This document shows positions 1-8,054 of a stretch of DNA of 64,000 nucleotides, one piece after another. The first letter of the stretch is position 1. Every line of letters starts with the position of its first letter. This DNA comes from Paenirhizobium daejeonense (GTDB lineage Bacteria > Pseudomonadota > Alphaproteobacteria > Rhizobiales > Rhizobiaceae). The stretch covers positions 620,001-684,000 of the forward strand of contig NZ_JACLAL010000002.1 of the NCBI RefSeq assembly GCF_014280875.1, read 5' to 3'. The notes below the pieces were generated by a model. The model worked only from the letters and a program-made list of their open reading frames with translations. It was not told where the DNA came from and did no database searches. The position numbers and the translations under genes are program-made.

Positions 1-428
1 ACTCCCTCTGGCGTCTCACCAGGGCGGATGACGCGGGCGGAAAGTCCGAGCGCCCAGGCCGAAGCCGATACGAACCAGCTGTCGCCATGCGCCTCATGCT
101 CGCTCCAGCCGCCTTCCTTCAGTTTGTCTTCGATCAGCCGGTCCTGGGTCAGCGCATCGGGCACACGCAGCAGCGCTTCGGCAAGCACCATCAGTGCCAG
201 ACCTTCGCGCGTGGAAAGGCCGTATTCGCGCAGGAAATCCTCAACCCCGCCGACCGAACCGGAGTTCCCTCGGATCGCTTCGATGAAGCGGGTGGCGCGG
301 CGATCGATCGAGGCATTCCGACTGCCCGACAGCGAAAGCCGTGCAGCAAAGGCCCTGACAAGGCTGTCGTCGTCGCCCGCAAAAGGCGCATTGAATTGCG
401 GAAAATCTGGCATGGCATTCTTGAGCAT
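1..428 (-). CDS. putA: PutA proline dehydrogenase / P5C dehydrogenase, N-terminal part (runs off the left edge)
   Basis: Bifunctional PutA oxidises proline to glutamate in two steps (FAD proline dehydrogenase, then NAD-linked P5C dehydrogenase) at the inner membrane. Only the first 142 residues are visible, starting MLKNAMPDFPQFNAPF and including the conserved early helices (SVGGVEDFLREYGLSTREG, then LMVLAEALLRVPD). The protein starts directly with this arm region and has no N-terminal ribbon-helix-helix DNA-binding domain, so unlike the E. coli protein it should not repress its own gene. That fits the separate Lrp-type regulator transcribed away from it. The start at 428 is preceded by a strong GGAGGTGA ribosome site. 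Identity rests on recognition of the N-terminus and on context; catalytic domains lie outside the window. Confidence 0.88.
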   Translation of the reverse strand, partial: MLKNAMPDFPQFNAPFAGDDDSLVRAFAARLSLSGSRNASIDRRATRFIEAIRGNSGSVGGVEDFLREYGLSTREGLALMVLAEALLRVPDALTQDRLIEDKLKEGGWSEHEAHGDSWFVSASAWALGLSARVIRPGETPEG

Positions 429-538
429 CGTCACCTCCGTGTTATCGGCAACCTACAGAGAGATTAATAGCATTTCTCACTGATTTTTGGCATAAATACC
501 GCTGCTACCCCTGGGAAACTTGAAAAAGATAGAGACTA

Positions 539-1000
539 ATGAAAGAGCTGGACCGCCTCGACCGCAAGATCCTCCGTACCCTGCAGAAGGAAGGGCGGCT
601 CACCAACATCGAACTTGCCGAACGCGTCCACCTTTCACCGACAGCAACAGGCGAGCGCGTCAGGCGACTGACACGGGACGGCTTTATCACGGGCTACATG
701 GCGGTGCTCTCTCCGCAGAAGCTGGGACGAGGTCTGCTCGTCTTCATCGAGGTCAAGCTGGACCGCACCACGCCCGATATCTTCGACGCCTTCGCCGCCG
801 CCGTCAAACGCTCCGATGACGTAATGGAATGCCATATGGTGGCGGGTGGTTTCGACTATCTGGTGAAGGCGCGCGTCGCCGGCATGGAGGCCTACCGCCA
901 GTTTCTTTCGGAAGTCATCCTGCCTCTTCCGGGCGTGCGCGAAACGCATACCTATGCTGTTATGGAAGAGGTAAAATCGGGCTCATCCCTGCCAATTTAA
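539..1000 (+). CDS. putR: Lrp/AsnC-family regulator, probable proline-responsive activator of putA
   Basis: A 153-residue Lrp/AsnC protein. Residues about 4-60 form the helix-turn-helix (LDRKILRTLQKEGRLTNIEL, then LSPTATGERVRRL), and residues about 65-145 form the RAM effector-binding domain that makes Lrp octamers. It is divergent from putA with 110 bp between the start codons. In rhizobia and Rhodobacter this arrangement is PutR, which activates putA when proline is present. The shared intergenic region is the expected binding site, and its AT-rich part (about 455-500) is the likely promoter zone. Family certain; the proline role is inferred from the divergent position. Confidence 0.88.
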   Translation: MKELDRLDRKILRTLQKEGRLTNIELAERVHLSPTATGERVRRLTRDGFITGYMAVLSPQKLGRGLLVFIEVKLDRTTPDIFDAFAAAVKRSDDVMECHMVAGGFDYLVKARVAGMEAYRQFLSEVILPLPGVRETHTYAVMEEVKSGSSLPI

Positions 1001-1161
1001 GTTTACAGCAACACTCTGATTTTGCCCAAGAAATTAACAATTCACCAATGCTGCTTGAATTTTAACCTATGGAGTATGAAAAAACGCTGGCTTTTCGTTT
1101 CAACTGATATATTTGTTAACGTTAACATACTTGTGTTTATCAACTTTCGATAGTCTTCATT

Positions 1162-1881
1162 ATGATCGCGGAACGTCAGTCGCTCCTCAGCGACGAAATT
1201 TCGAATAGTAGGACGCGTCCAGATTTCATGCGCGGAATGGTGCGTGTCTCACGGGAGTTCGGCCTCGATCACATAACGATTATGTCTAGCCCTGGGCCGA
1301 GCGACAGGCTTCTGGCTCCATTCATGCTTGAAAGCACGCTGCCCGCGCAATTCGGCCGTGAATTCGACAAAAACTACTTCCTCCGCGCATGCCCCATCCT
1401 GCCGCGCCTCAGTCAATCGATCCTGCCTCAGACGTGGCACCTGAAGGATGACGATTGCCCGAACGGCCGCAGTTTTCCGCCTGCGATGAAAGACCTGATG
1501 GAGCGTTACGGCGTTGTTATGGGAATGATCTTCCCGGTGACGTCTGTCGATGGCAACCGCTTCCTGCTCCGATATGATGGCGACCGCCCTCGCCTGTCGC
1601 AGGTGGAGCTGAATGAGCTCAACATGATCAGCCTGCATGCCTTCGACGTATTCGATCGCATGCGCCGCGCCGAGGTTGCCAATCCCAACCTCCTCTCCGC
1701 CCGGGAACTGGAAGTCCTGCGTTGGACCGCCCAGGGCAAGACCTCCATCGAAATCGGCCAGATTCTTTCCCTCTCGGACCACACGATCAATGCCTACATG
1801 ACGAATGCCATCAAAAAGCTTGATTGCGTGAACAGGACACAGTTGGTGGCCAAGGCCATACGTCTAAAGCTCATCAACTAG
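1162..1881 (+). CDS. LuxR-family transcriptional regulator (LuxR solo)
   Basis: 239 residues with the two-domain LuxR plan: an N-terminal autoinducer-binding-type domain (about 20-165) and a C-terminal GerE/LuxR helix-turn-helix (about 174-235; LSARELEVLRWTAQGKTSIE and the recognition helix SDHTINAYMTNAIKKL). No LuxI-type synthase lies in the window. In the ligand domain the usual Asp-Pro pair that anchors the acyl-homoserine lactone amide appears as Cys77-Pro78, while the Trp of the pocket (PQTW, 92) is kept, so the ligand may not be a standard AHL. The start at 1162 follows a long AT-rich upstream stretch. It may be co-transcribed with the PAS gene 49 bp downstream. Confidence 0.85.
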   Translation: MIAERQSLLSDEISNSRTRPDFMRGMVRVSREFGLDHITIMSSPGPSDRLLAPFMLESTLPAQFGREFDKNYFLRACPILPRLSQSILPQTWHLKDDDCPNGRSFPPAMKDLMERYGVVMGMIFPVTSVDGNRFLLRYDGDRPRLSQVELNELNMISLHAFDVFDRMRRAEVANPNLLSARELEVLRWTAQGKTSIEIGQILSLSDHTINAYMTNAIKKLDCVNRTQLVAKAIRLKLIN

Positions 1882-1930
1882 CTGCTGTTTCGTCCCGACA
1901 TGCCGTGGCCAGCAGGGGGGAACAGTCGTC

Positions 1931-2389
1931 GTGCCGCTTCGTTTTGACCAGTTCGTACAACGGGAATTTCAGGATTGCGCAACCGTCGGGCTGGATGAGC
2001 GCGAGGTCGTAGACCTCATGCAGGAATTTCGGCTGTTTGGTTTCTGGCGCATCGACCTCGATACGGGCCTGTTTTACGCGACGCCCGATGTGTTTCGGAT
2101 CTATGGCCTGAAGGCGACAGACGGCAAGATGAGCCTCGTAGAGTTCGGCTCCCGCATTCATCCCGACGATCTTCCCCTGCTGATGGAGAGCTTCGAGCGA
2201 ACCTGTCTGCACAAGCAGAGCTATCACAACATATATCAGGCACTCGGTGAAGACGACCGATACAAATACGTGCGAACGGTGGGGCGCTTCCGGGAAAAGC
2301 CGGGCACCTCGGGTGAAATCATCGGCATCACCTATGAATTCTTCGAGCGTCTGCGGACTGTTGCCTTCTGCGACGATCCCCAGGTCTGA
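1931..2389 (+). CDS. PAS-domain protein (single PAS fold, no output domain)
   Basis: 152 residues, essentially one PAS_3-type domain at about residues 32-140: FGFWRIDLDTGLFYATPDVF, then IHPDDLPLLMESFE, ending in the beta-strands YKYVRTVGRFREKPGTSGEI and IGITYEF. This is the same PAS subtype that precedes histidine kinases and GGDEF domains, but here nothing follows it, so it probably acts as a small sensory or partner protein. It lies just downstream of the LuxR-type gene and is followed by a strong hairpin terminator. No ligand-binding residue can be assigned from sequence alone. Confidence 0.75.
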   Translation: MPLRFDQFVQREFQDCATVGLDEREVVDLMQEFRLFGFWRIDLDTGLFYATPDVFRIYGLKATDGKMSLVEFGSRIHPDDLPLLMESFERTCLHKQSYHNIYQALGEDDRYKYVRTVGRFREKPGTSGEIIGITYEFFERLRTVAFCDDPQV

Positions 2390-2415
2390 CCCAATATTCA
2401 CCCAAGCCCAACTGA

Positions 2416-2450
2416 AAAGGCCGGTCGGCGGGGTACGCCGACCGGCCTTT
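2416..2450. terminator. Bidirectional hairpin terminator
   Basis: Perfect 15-bp inverted repeat (aaaggccggtcggcg and its complement) with a GGGTA loop, a run of T on the right and A on the left. It lies between two convergent genes (PAS protein and DUF2333 protein) and can stop transcription from both sides. Confidence 0.85.
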
Positions 2451-2473
2451 TGCTTTATGTATTCCCGTTCCCG

Positions 2474-3583
2474 TCAGCGTTCGAGAACGGCGCGTAGTTC
2501 AACCATGTTGGAGCGAACGCGAAGGATGTAGAAGCCCATCGTCGAGAGATGGTTGGGCATGATCCAGCCGTCCTCGGCACCGTTGGAAATGATTGCCGGC
2601 TGAATCCGGAGAGCAGATTCCAGCTGCTTTTCCATTTCAGTCCAGATTGCGGTCAGGTTCCGTTCGCGGATCACATCCAGGAAATCCGCGCGGGTCGCGC
2701 GCAGCAGCGCATACTGGGCATAAAGCTGGCCATAGGCGAACCAGAAACGGTCGTCGGCGCGCGTGTCGAACCAGCCGGCATGATACTCCTCCGAACGCCG
2801 GCGAAGGATGTCGGACGTGTTGCCGAGATCGCTCGCCATGCGATCGAGCACCTGGGTCAGGTTATCCGCGCGGGCGTCGAAAACGGCCTTGCAGGTTTCC
2901 AGATCGGAATTGAACTTGCGCCAGCTGCTGACGGCCGAGCGGTAATAGGCCGGCGTCGGCGTCTTGAAGCCGAAGGGATTGGTACCGAAGTACCAGGTGC
3001 CCTCGTCGAACTGGATATTGCCGCGCGCGTCCTGCAGGTCGTTGTTGATACCGGAAGTACCACGCACACGGCCGAGATTGTCCGCAAGCTCGATCGCGAC
3101 GCGACGAACCACCTGGTTCACGCCGCGCTGGAACGAGGCCTTGTTATCGAAGAAGGGCGTATGATCCCAGTCCATGCCGAAGAAGCCCAGCTTGTAGAGC
3201 AGTGTCGATGAGATCCAGATATTCTGGTTGACGTTGAAATCGGTAAGGTCGGCGGCAATCGTCACGATCGCCGAATTCTGGCAGGTGTTCGGCTTGTCGG
3301 GAACCGCGACGCCAGCGGCAATGGTTCGCTGGCTGAAGTCGTAGCCATTGACCATTTCGGGATTGAAATTGTGCCAGGCCTGGGTCCGCCAGACGAACTG
3401 TCCGTAGAACACGAGCGCAATGACGATCAGCAGCAGGATCGGCCCCTTGATCATCCAGTTGCGGCGTTGGTACCAACCGTGCGCGGCCAGGAATGGCCAC
3501 AGCAACCAAGCGATCACGAGCCCTATGCCGCGGCCGAGGGCGGCAAAGACGCGCTGAAAAAACGCGATGACCGGATCAAGCAT
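2474..3583 (-). CDS. DUF2333 membrane-anchored protein, last gene of the AAA operon
   Basis: 369 residues. A cytoplasmic N-terminus is followed by a transmembrane segment (about residues 47-63, PILLLIVIALVFYG) with an earlier hydrophobic stretch at about 20-35; the rest is a large, probably periplasmic, helical domain that matches DUF2333 as I know it (PNTCQNSAIVTIAADL; WISSTLLYKLGFFGMDWDHT; FDEGTWYFG). No catalytic motif is evident. Its start overlaps the stop of the DUF6638 gene by 8 bases, so the two are translationally coupled. It would be the operon's link to the membrane. Function unknown. Confidence 0.78.
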   Translation of the reverse strand: MLDPVIAFFQRVFAALGRGIGLVIAWLLWPFLAAHGWYQRRNWMIKGPILLLIVIALVFYGQFVWRTQAWHNFNPEMVNGYDFSQRTIAAGVAVPDKPNTCQNSAIVTIAADLTDFNVNQNIWISSTLLYKLGFFGMDWDHTPFFDNKASFQRGVNQVVRRVAIELADNLGRVRGTSGINNDLQDARGNIQFDEGTWYFGTNPFGFKTPTPAYYRSAVSSWRKFNSDLETCKAVFDARADNLTQVLDRMASDLGNTSDILRRRSEEYHAGWFDTRADDRFWFAYGQLYAQYALLRATRADFLDVIRERNLTAIWTEMEKQLESALRIQPAIISNGAEDGWIMPNHLSTMGFYILRVRSNMVELRAVLER

Positions 3584-4883
3584 TGTCGTCGTCTCCTATG
3601 CCGTAGAGGCGTTTGCGGAAGGCAGCTTTGTCCTGGAGATAGGTTTGCGTAAGTCGCGTTACAACGAATTCGCGAAATACGTCGCTATATCCTTCATAAG
3701 CTTCATAAAAGCCCTGCTTGTCGAAAATGAACCGCGACACGAAGTCCGACGGCACCATTTGCGAGATCAGCCGGTTGGTCAACCACTGGTCGGCATGGTC
3801 GGGGCGGGCCCGGATCAGCAGAAAGCGGCGCTCGGGCGCCACATCGGCGATCTTGATGCTGCCGGTCGCCGCGATCTGTCGCAGCATTTCCTGCAGGAAC
3901 GGATAGGTGCCGTCCCGCGCGATCAGTTCAGCGTTGCGGTGGAGGAAGGTCTGCAGCCACACCGCATCGATACGGGAGAAATCAAGCGCCGGATCGGCCT
4001 GATAGGCGAGCGCCAGCGCCGCCATTTCGGCTCGATGGGCAAGGAGACCGGACGCATCCACCCAGCTTGCCCGCGGCAGCTCGATCCGCCCGGTCTTCGC
4101 CAGAAAATCGAAGATCGTCGCCGGGTCCTTGGCTGAGATATAGCTGACCTGCCACGGACGCGACCGACGAAAACCCGGAGCTGACGGATCGCAGATGACA
4201 GTGGTGATCTTGTCGTCGACGAAAACATAAACCCCGCCGAAATGATTGGCCCAGAAGGCATCGTGCCGGAAAACCAGCTTGTCGGGCACCAGCATGTTCT
4301 GACGGATATCCCCCGTCAGCTTCGCAAGCTCCACCATGCGGTTCAGCATCGCATCGTCGCGCCATGCCTCGGGATCGGTCTGCAGCCGGTCGGCGAGCTG
4401 TCGCAGTTCGCCCGCCTTTCCGAGCAGATCCTCCGCGGAAAGCACCCGGAATTGTACCTCGTTGATCGACAGAAGATCTTCGAGGCTTTCCACCGTGGAG
4501 ACGGAATCCTCGATCTCGCCGTAAAGCGCATCCTTGATGGTGATCGCATTGATCGCCCGCGCGTTCGCCCGGTAGAATTCGTGCATCAGGCCAGCGGTAT
4601 TGGAAAAGCTCGTATGGACGACCGGCAGGTTCTCCTGATCCGGCGTCATGATCACGAAACGCCGGTTGACACGGTTGGGATCGAGATAGTCGTTATCCCC
4701 AAGCTCCGCCGCGATCTGCGGCGAAAAGCCGGTCATATCGATATCGAATTCGGCGAGCGCCGTAGGCCTCAGGCCAAAGCCCGAAAGCGCCTTGTTGTAA
4801 CGCTCGATCAGATGCGGCTCACGGATGGTCAGCAGCCTGCCATAGATGAGTTCGGCTTCGAGAAGACGATTCACGGCTGCCAT
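3576..4883 (-). CDS. DUF6638-family protein of unknown function, fourth gene of the AAA operon
   Basis: 435 residues, acidic, with no signal peptide and no transmembrane segment, so probably cytoplasmic. Segments such as HFGGVYVFVDDKITTVICDP and WVDASGLLAHRAEMAALALA look folded and conserved, but I recognise no enzyme motif. The start overlaps the upstream AAA ATPase gene by 13 bases and the end overlaps the DUF2333 gene by 8 bases, a sign that these products are made together and probably form one assembly. The DUF6638 name is from memory of the family and needs a profile search. Confidence 0.68.
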   Translation of the reverse strand: MAAVNRLLEAELIYGRLLTIREPHLIERYNKALSGFGLRPTALAEFDIDMTGFSPQIAAELGDNDYLDPNRVNRRFVIMTPDQENLPVVHTSFSNTAGLMHEFYRANARAINAITIKDALYGEIEDSVSTVESLEDLLSINEVQFRVLSAEDLLGKAGELRQLADRLQTDPEAWRDDAMLNRMVELAKLTGDIRQNMLVPDKLVFRHDAFWANHFGGVYVFVDDKITTVICDPSAPGFRRSRPWQVSYISAKDPATIFDFLAKTGRIELPRASWVDASGLLAHRAEMAALALAYQADPALDFSRIDAVWLQTFLHRNAELIARDGTYPFLQEMLRQIAATGSIKIADVAPERRFLLIRARPDHADQWLTNRLISQMVPSDFVSRFIFDKQGFYEAYEGYSDVFREFVVTRLTQTYLQDKAAFRKRLYGIGDDDNA

Positions 4884-6793
4884 TTCCCTTCCCGCTTCAG
4901 CGTCTCGATCTCGCCGACCGCCCTTTCACGCAGACGTTCGCGGCGCACGATGTCGGCGACCGCGGCATCATCGGACTTGTCGGAATAGCGGAATTCGCTG
5001 TCGGCGTAGCGGTTGATCTCCTGAAGGATCATCTCCATCGTCACCGGACCGCGAAGCTCGGCGATCATCGCTTTCTTCTCGTCGTAGCTGCGATGCATGA
5101 AGGCTTCGGGTGCTGCAAACCACTCGTCCGGCAGCTCCACATCCATCACCCGCATCTTGATCGCGTCGGTAATGTTCTTGATCGCGCGGCCGGTGAAGCG
5201 AGGTTCCGCCAGCTTGATCTCGTGAAGATAGGCGCCGATATCGGCCAGCGTCTCGATCCTGCCATGGTTCTTCTCGAACCGCTGCCAGACAGCCACCAGC
5301 CCATCCTCTTCCGGACGGTTATGCTTGTCGTAGGAAACGGACACCGCCCGCTTGATTTCCTGATTGGCGAAAAGCTGGTGCTCGCCGAGCGGGATCGAAT
5401 GGTTCTTGCCGATCAAAAGCGCGAAGATGTCGATATAGTCGGCCTCGCTCTGCGGCCCGTCGATCAGCCAGCGCGCGCCGGCCCGCTGACGCAGGGCGTC
5501 GTCGACATTCTCCGGATAGTTGGAGAACATGCCGAAGCAGCAATTGCCGCGCACCATGGTCGAAGCGCCGGCAAAGCTCTCCATCAACACCGCCGTCACC
5601 TCATGCTGGCCCGCCGACGCCCGGTCGTCGGAACGCTTCGCCGCTACCTGATCGACGTCGTCGATGGTGCCGAAGCCAATCACGCGCGGATTGGTGACGT
5701 TGTCGATGAAGGCCTTGCAGTTCTGGCCGGACTTGCCCTGATAGGAGGAAATCTGGTCGACGCCGAAATTCTCGTAATGGAAGGCATAACCCGCCACCTG
5801 GCAGTAATCGTTCAGAAGCCCCGCCAGCATCTGGATCAGGATGGTCTTGCCGGTGCCCGGCATGCCGTCGCCGATAAAGGTGAAGAGAAAACCGCCCAGC
5901 TCCACGAACGGATTCATCTGCCGGTCGAAGTCATAGGCCATCATCATCTTGGCAAGCTTCATCGCCTGGAACTTGGCGATGTGGTTGCCGACGATTTCCT
6001 CCGGCTTCTTGAAGGTCATGGAAAGCGGCTTGCGCCGCGCGCCCGGCGCGACATCGAAACCATCCAGCGTGAAATCGTCCTGATCGATGCGAATATGGGT
6101 GTTCTCGAAGACCGAGAGGCCAGTGAACCGCGCCTTCCGACCGATCAGCCCGTCGATGGCCGCGCGTGCAAAACCTCTGGTACGTCCGACCAGCGTCGCC
6201 TCGTCCGCCGATCCGGCAATCGCGGCGTCGAGCCCGGCGACCATGCTTTTCAGCGCATCCTGCGGGGTATCGAACAGGAAATCCGGCTCATGCGCGTCGT
6301 TTACAGGCTCACCCTCGCCCTGCAACGTCGATAGAAGATAGGCGGCGAGAGAAAACGCCGCGACATAGGCCGATGCGGAAAGCAGCGCCTTGAACCGGCC
6401 GGCATCCTCCCCCTGCAAGGGGGCGGAAAGATTGCGTGCCTGCAACTGCTCAAGATCGGTCTGACGCGCGAACACATCGGCAATCGCCAACGCCACCTGA
6501 ATGCCGCGGCGAACACGATAGAGCACCGCATGCTGCTGCGGCGTCATCAGCGGATCGCCGCCACCGCCGACCGACTGAACCGTCTTCGACAGCTCGATCT
6601 CCCGCGTGCGGCGGACCGATCCCGTCGAAACCGTCGGAACGAAGCGCCTGCCGGTGCCGGCAAGCGGCGTACCACCCGCCCCGTCTCCCGCATCGATCAC
6701 CACGGCGCGGGTCACGAGCCCCTGCGCTACGGCCAGATGCTTGCGGATCTCGTCCTCGCGGATGGTCGTCAACCCGGCGTTCAGTCCGTTCAT
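4871..6793 (-). CDS. AAA-family ATPase, core of the uncharacterised five-gene operon
   Basis: 640 residues from the ATG at 6793, which has a GAGGT ribosome site and lies 4 bases after the upstream stop; the frame stays open further upstream but without support. Residues 1-290 are a helical N-terminal region without a known motif. The AAA module follows: Walker A GDGMPGTGKT (308-317), Walker B-like VIGFGTIDDVDQ (371-382, Asp in place of the usual Glu), sensor 1 SNYPENVDDA (424-433) and arginines at 435-441 (LRQRAGARW) as candidate fingers. The RSDDRASAGQHEVTAVLMES stretch after Walker B is laid out as in katanin/Vps4-type AAA proteins. Probably a hexameric remodelling ATPase acting on the coiled-coil protein or a membrane target; that role is inference. 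Confidence 0.82.
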   Translation of the reverse strand: MNGLNAGLTTIREDEIRKHLAVAQGLVTRAVVIDAGDGAGGTPLAGTGRRFVPTVSTGSVRRTREIELSKTVQSVGGGGDPLMTPQQHAVLYRVRRGIQVALAIADVFARQTDLEQLQARNLSAPLQGEDAGRFKALLSASAYVAAFSLAAYLLSTLQGEGEPVNDAHEPDFLFDTPQDALKSMVAGLDAAIAGSADEATLVGRTRGFARAAIDGLIGRKARFTGLSVFENTHIRIDQDDFTLDGFDVAPGARRKPLSMTFKKPEEIVGNHIAKFQAMKLAKMMMAYDFDRQMNPFVELGGFLFTFIGDGMPGTGKTILIQMLAGLLNDYCQVAGYAFHYENFGVDQISSYQGKSGQNCKAFIDNVTNPRVIGFGTIDDVDQVAAKRSDDRASAGQHEVTAVLMESFAGASTMVRGNCCFGMFSNYPENVDDALRQRAGARWLIDGPQSEADYIDIFALLIGKNHSIPLGEHQLFANQEIKRAVSVSYDKHNRPEEDGLVAVWQRFEKNHGRIETLADIGAYLHEIKLAEPRFTGRAIKNITDAIKMRVMDVELPDEWFAAPEAFMHRSYDEKKAMIAELRGPVTMEMILQEINRYADSEFRYSDKSDDAAVADIVRRERLRERAVGEIETLKREGKWQP

Positions 6794-6797
6794 GATG

Positions 6798-7946
6798 CTA
6801 GACCTCGCTGACCACGTTGTTGCCGGAGATGACATGGACCTTGTAGTCTCCGAAGATGGCATTGGCCTCGCCAGAGGCATAGAGCGCCTGATAGGCGTCA
6901 TGCGGCACCAGCGCATGCTTTTCATAGGACGAAACGCCCATGCGCGCCGCCTCGAGATCGCCGGTCTCGATGTGGAATTCCTGCGTGGCCGGCGTCGAGG
7001 AGAAGAAGCCGCGCTGCGCCGGACGCTCCGCCTTGGAGAAGACTTCCTGCATCGTCCAGGTCAGCAGCCAGGCGTTCTCCGGCTTGCGCACCCGTGATAG
7101 GATCTCGTTGATCCGGGCATTGTTTTCCGTGATCCCGGCCGAGTAGAAGGGACCGAGCACGATACGCCGCAGAAGCTTCGGATGCAGCGTCGGGAAATCC
7201 TTGTCCATGTTGGTGGCGATCGTCGCCGGCGTCAGCGAATAGGCGCCGTTCTTGCCGGCGAAATCGTCGAACTGCGCGGCAAGTTCCGGGTTCAGCAGCC
7301 CCCCGACTGGAAGCGGGATATCGACGTCGGGATTGAGCTTGCCGTCCTCTCCCACCAATAGTTTCGCGACATTGGCAGAACTGTCCTCAATGCCGGCGAT
7401 ATAGATCATAGGCAGCGTGTTAGTACCGTCGAACACGGCCCAGTTCACCACGTAATAAGGCCTGCGGCTCGCCTCATTGACCGTCACGCGAACGGTTTCC
7501 GGCAGCACATAAGGCGAGAAGATCGCTCCCCGGCCGATCTGCTCCAGATAAAGCCGTTCCGCCATCCGCGATTGCAACGCCTCGGGAAAAGCCTTCTGCC
7601 GCAGGATGAAATCGACCATCTCTGTCCGTAGCGCCGCCGCCTCGGGTATTTCGGCAAGCCGCTTCTCGGCGCTCGTCCGGTCGTTTTCCAGCTCCAGCAC
7701 GTTCTGGAAAACGGGAAAACCGCTTTCCGCCTTTGAAATGCGGAACTGCTCGGTAAAGCCGAGACGGTTTTCCCAGCAGGCGAAGGAATTCTTGAGACGG
7801 TCCACATAAGGCAGTAGCAACGCTCCCGCCACCCCGCTGCCGGGCAGCATGAGGTCGGGATTGCGCAGGTAGATCTCAAGCCCGCCAAGCGCGGCCCGGA
7901 TCGACTGGAAATACTGGGCGACCGGCCCATCAACCGCATTCAGCAT
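6798..7946 (-). CDS. Conserved unknown protein, second gene of the AAA operon
   Basis: 382 residues without a signal peptide or obvious transmembrane helix. The N-terminal third is helical and charged (about 1-140). The middle contains a beta-rich part (VRVTVNEASRRPYYVVNWAV; LPMIYIAGIEDS), and the C-terminal third is also beta-rich (TQEFHIETGDLEAARMG, YKVHVISGNNVV). I recognise no family. The stop lies 4 bases before the AAA ATPase start, so it is almost certainly a partner or substrate adaptor of that ATPase. A 108-bp gap separates it from the coiled-coil gene upstream. Confidence 0.7.
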   Translation of the reverse strand: MLNAVDGPVAQYFQSIRAALGGLEIYLRNPDLMLPGSGVAGALLLPYVDRLKNSFACWENRLGFTEQFRISKAESGFPVFQNVLELENDRTSAEKRLAEIPEAAALRTEMVDFILRQKAFPEALQSRMAERLYLEQIGRGAIFSPYVLPETVRVTVNEASRRPYYVVNWAVFDGTNTLPMIYIAGIEDSSANVAKLLVGEDGKLNPDVDIPLPVGGLLNPELAAQFDDFAGKNGAYSLTPATIATNMDKDFPTLHPKLLRRIVLGPFYSAGITENNARINEILSRVRKPENAWLLTWTMQEVFSKAERPAQRGFFSSTPATQEFHIETGDLEAARMGVSSYEKHALVPHDAYQALYASGEANAIFGDYKVHVISGNNVVSEV

Positions 7947-8054
7947 GGCACCGGCCCTATTGTTCTCTTCAGTTCAAGGGCAACGGGGAGTATTTCCGAC
8001 ACGCTTGCGTCTCCAATACGCCAGACATCAAAACTCGGCATGACGCCCGGCCGA

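Noticed and set aside
5093..6334. Long forward frame (413 codons) across the AAA ATPase gene
   Set aside because: It is antisense to a gene with clear AAA motifs; its Arg/His/Asp-rich composition is what complementary GC-rich codons give.
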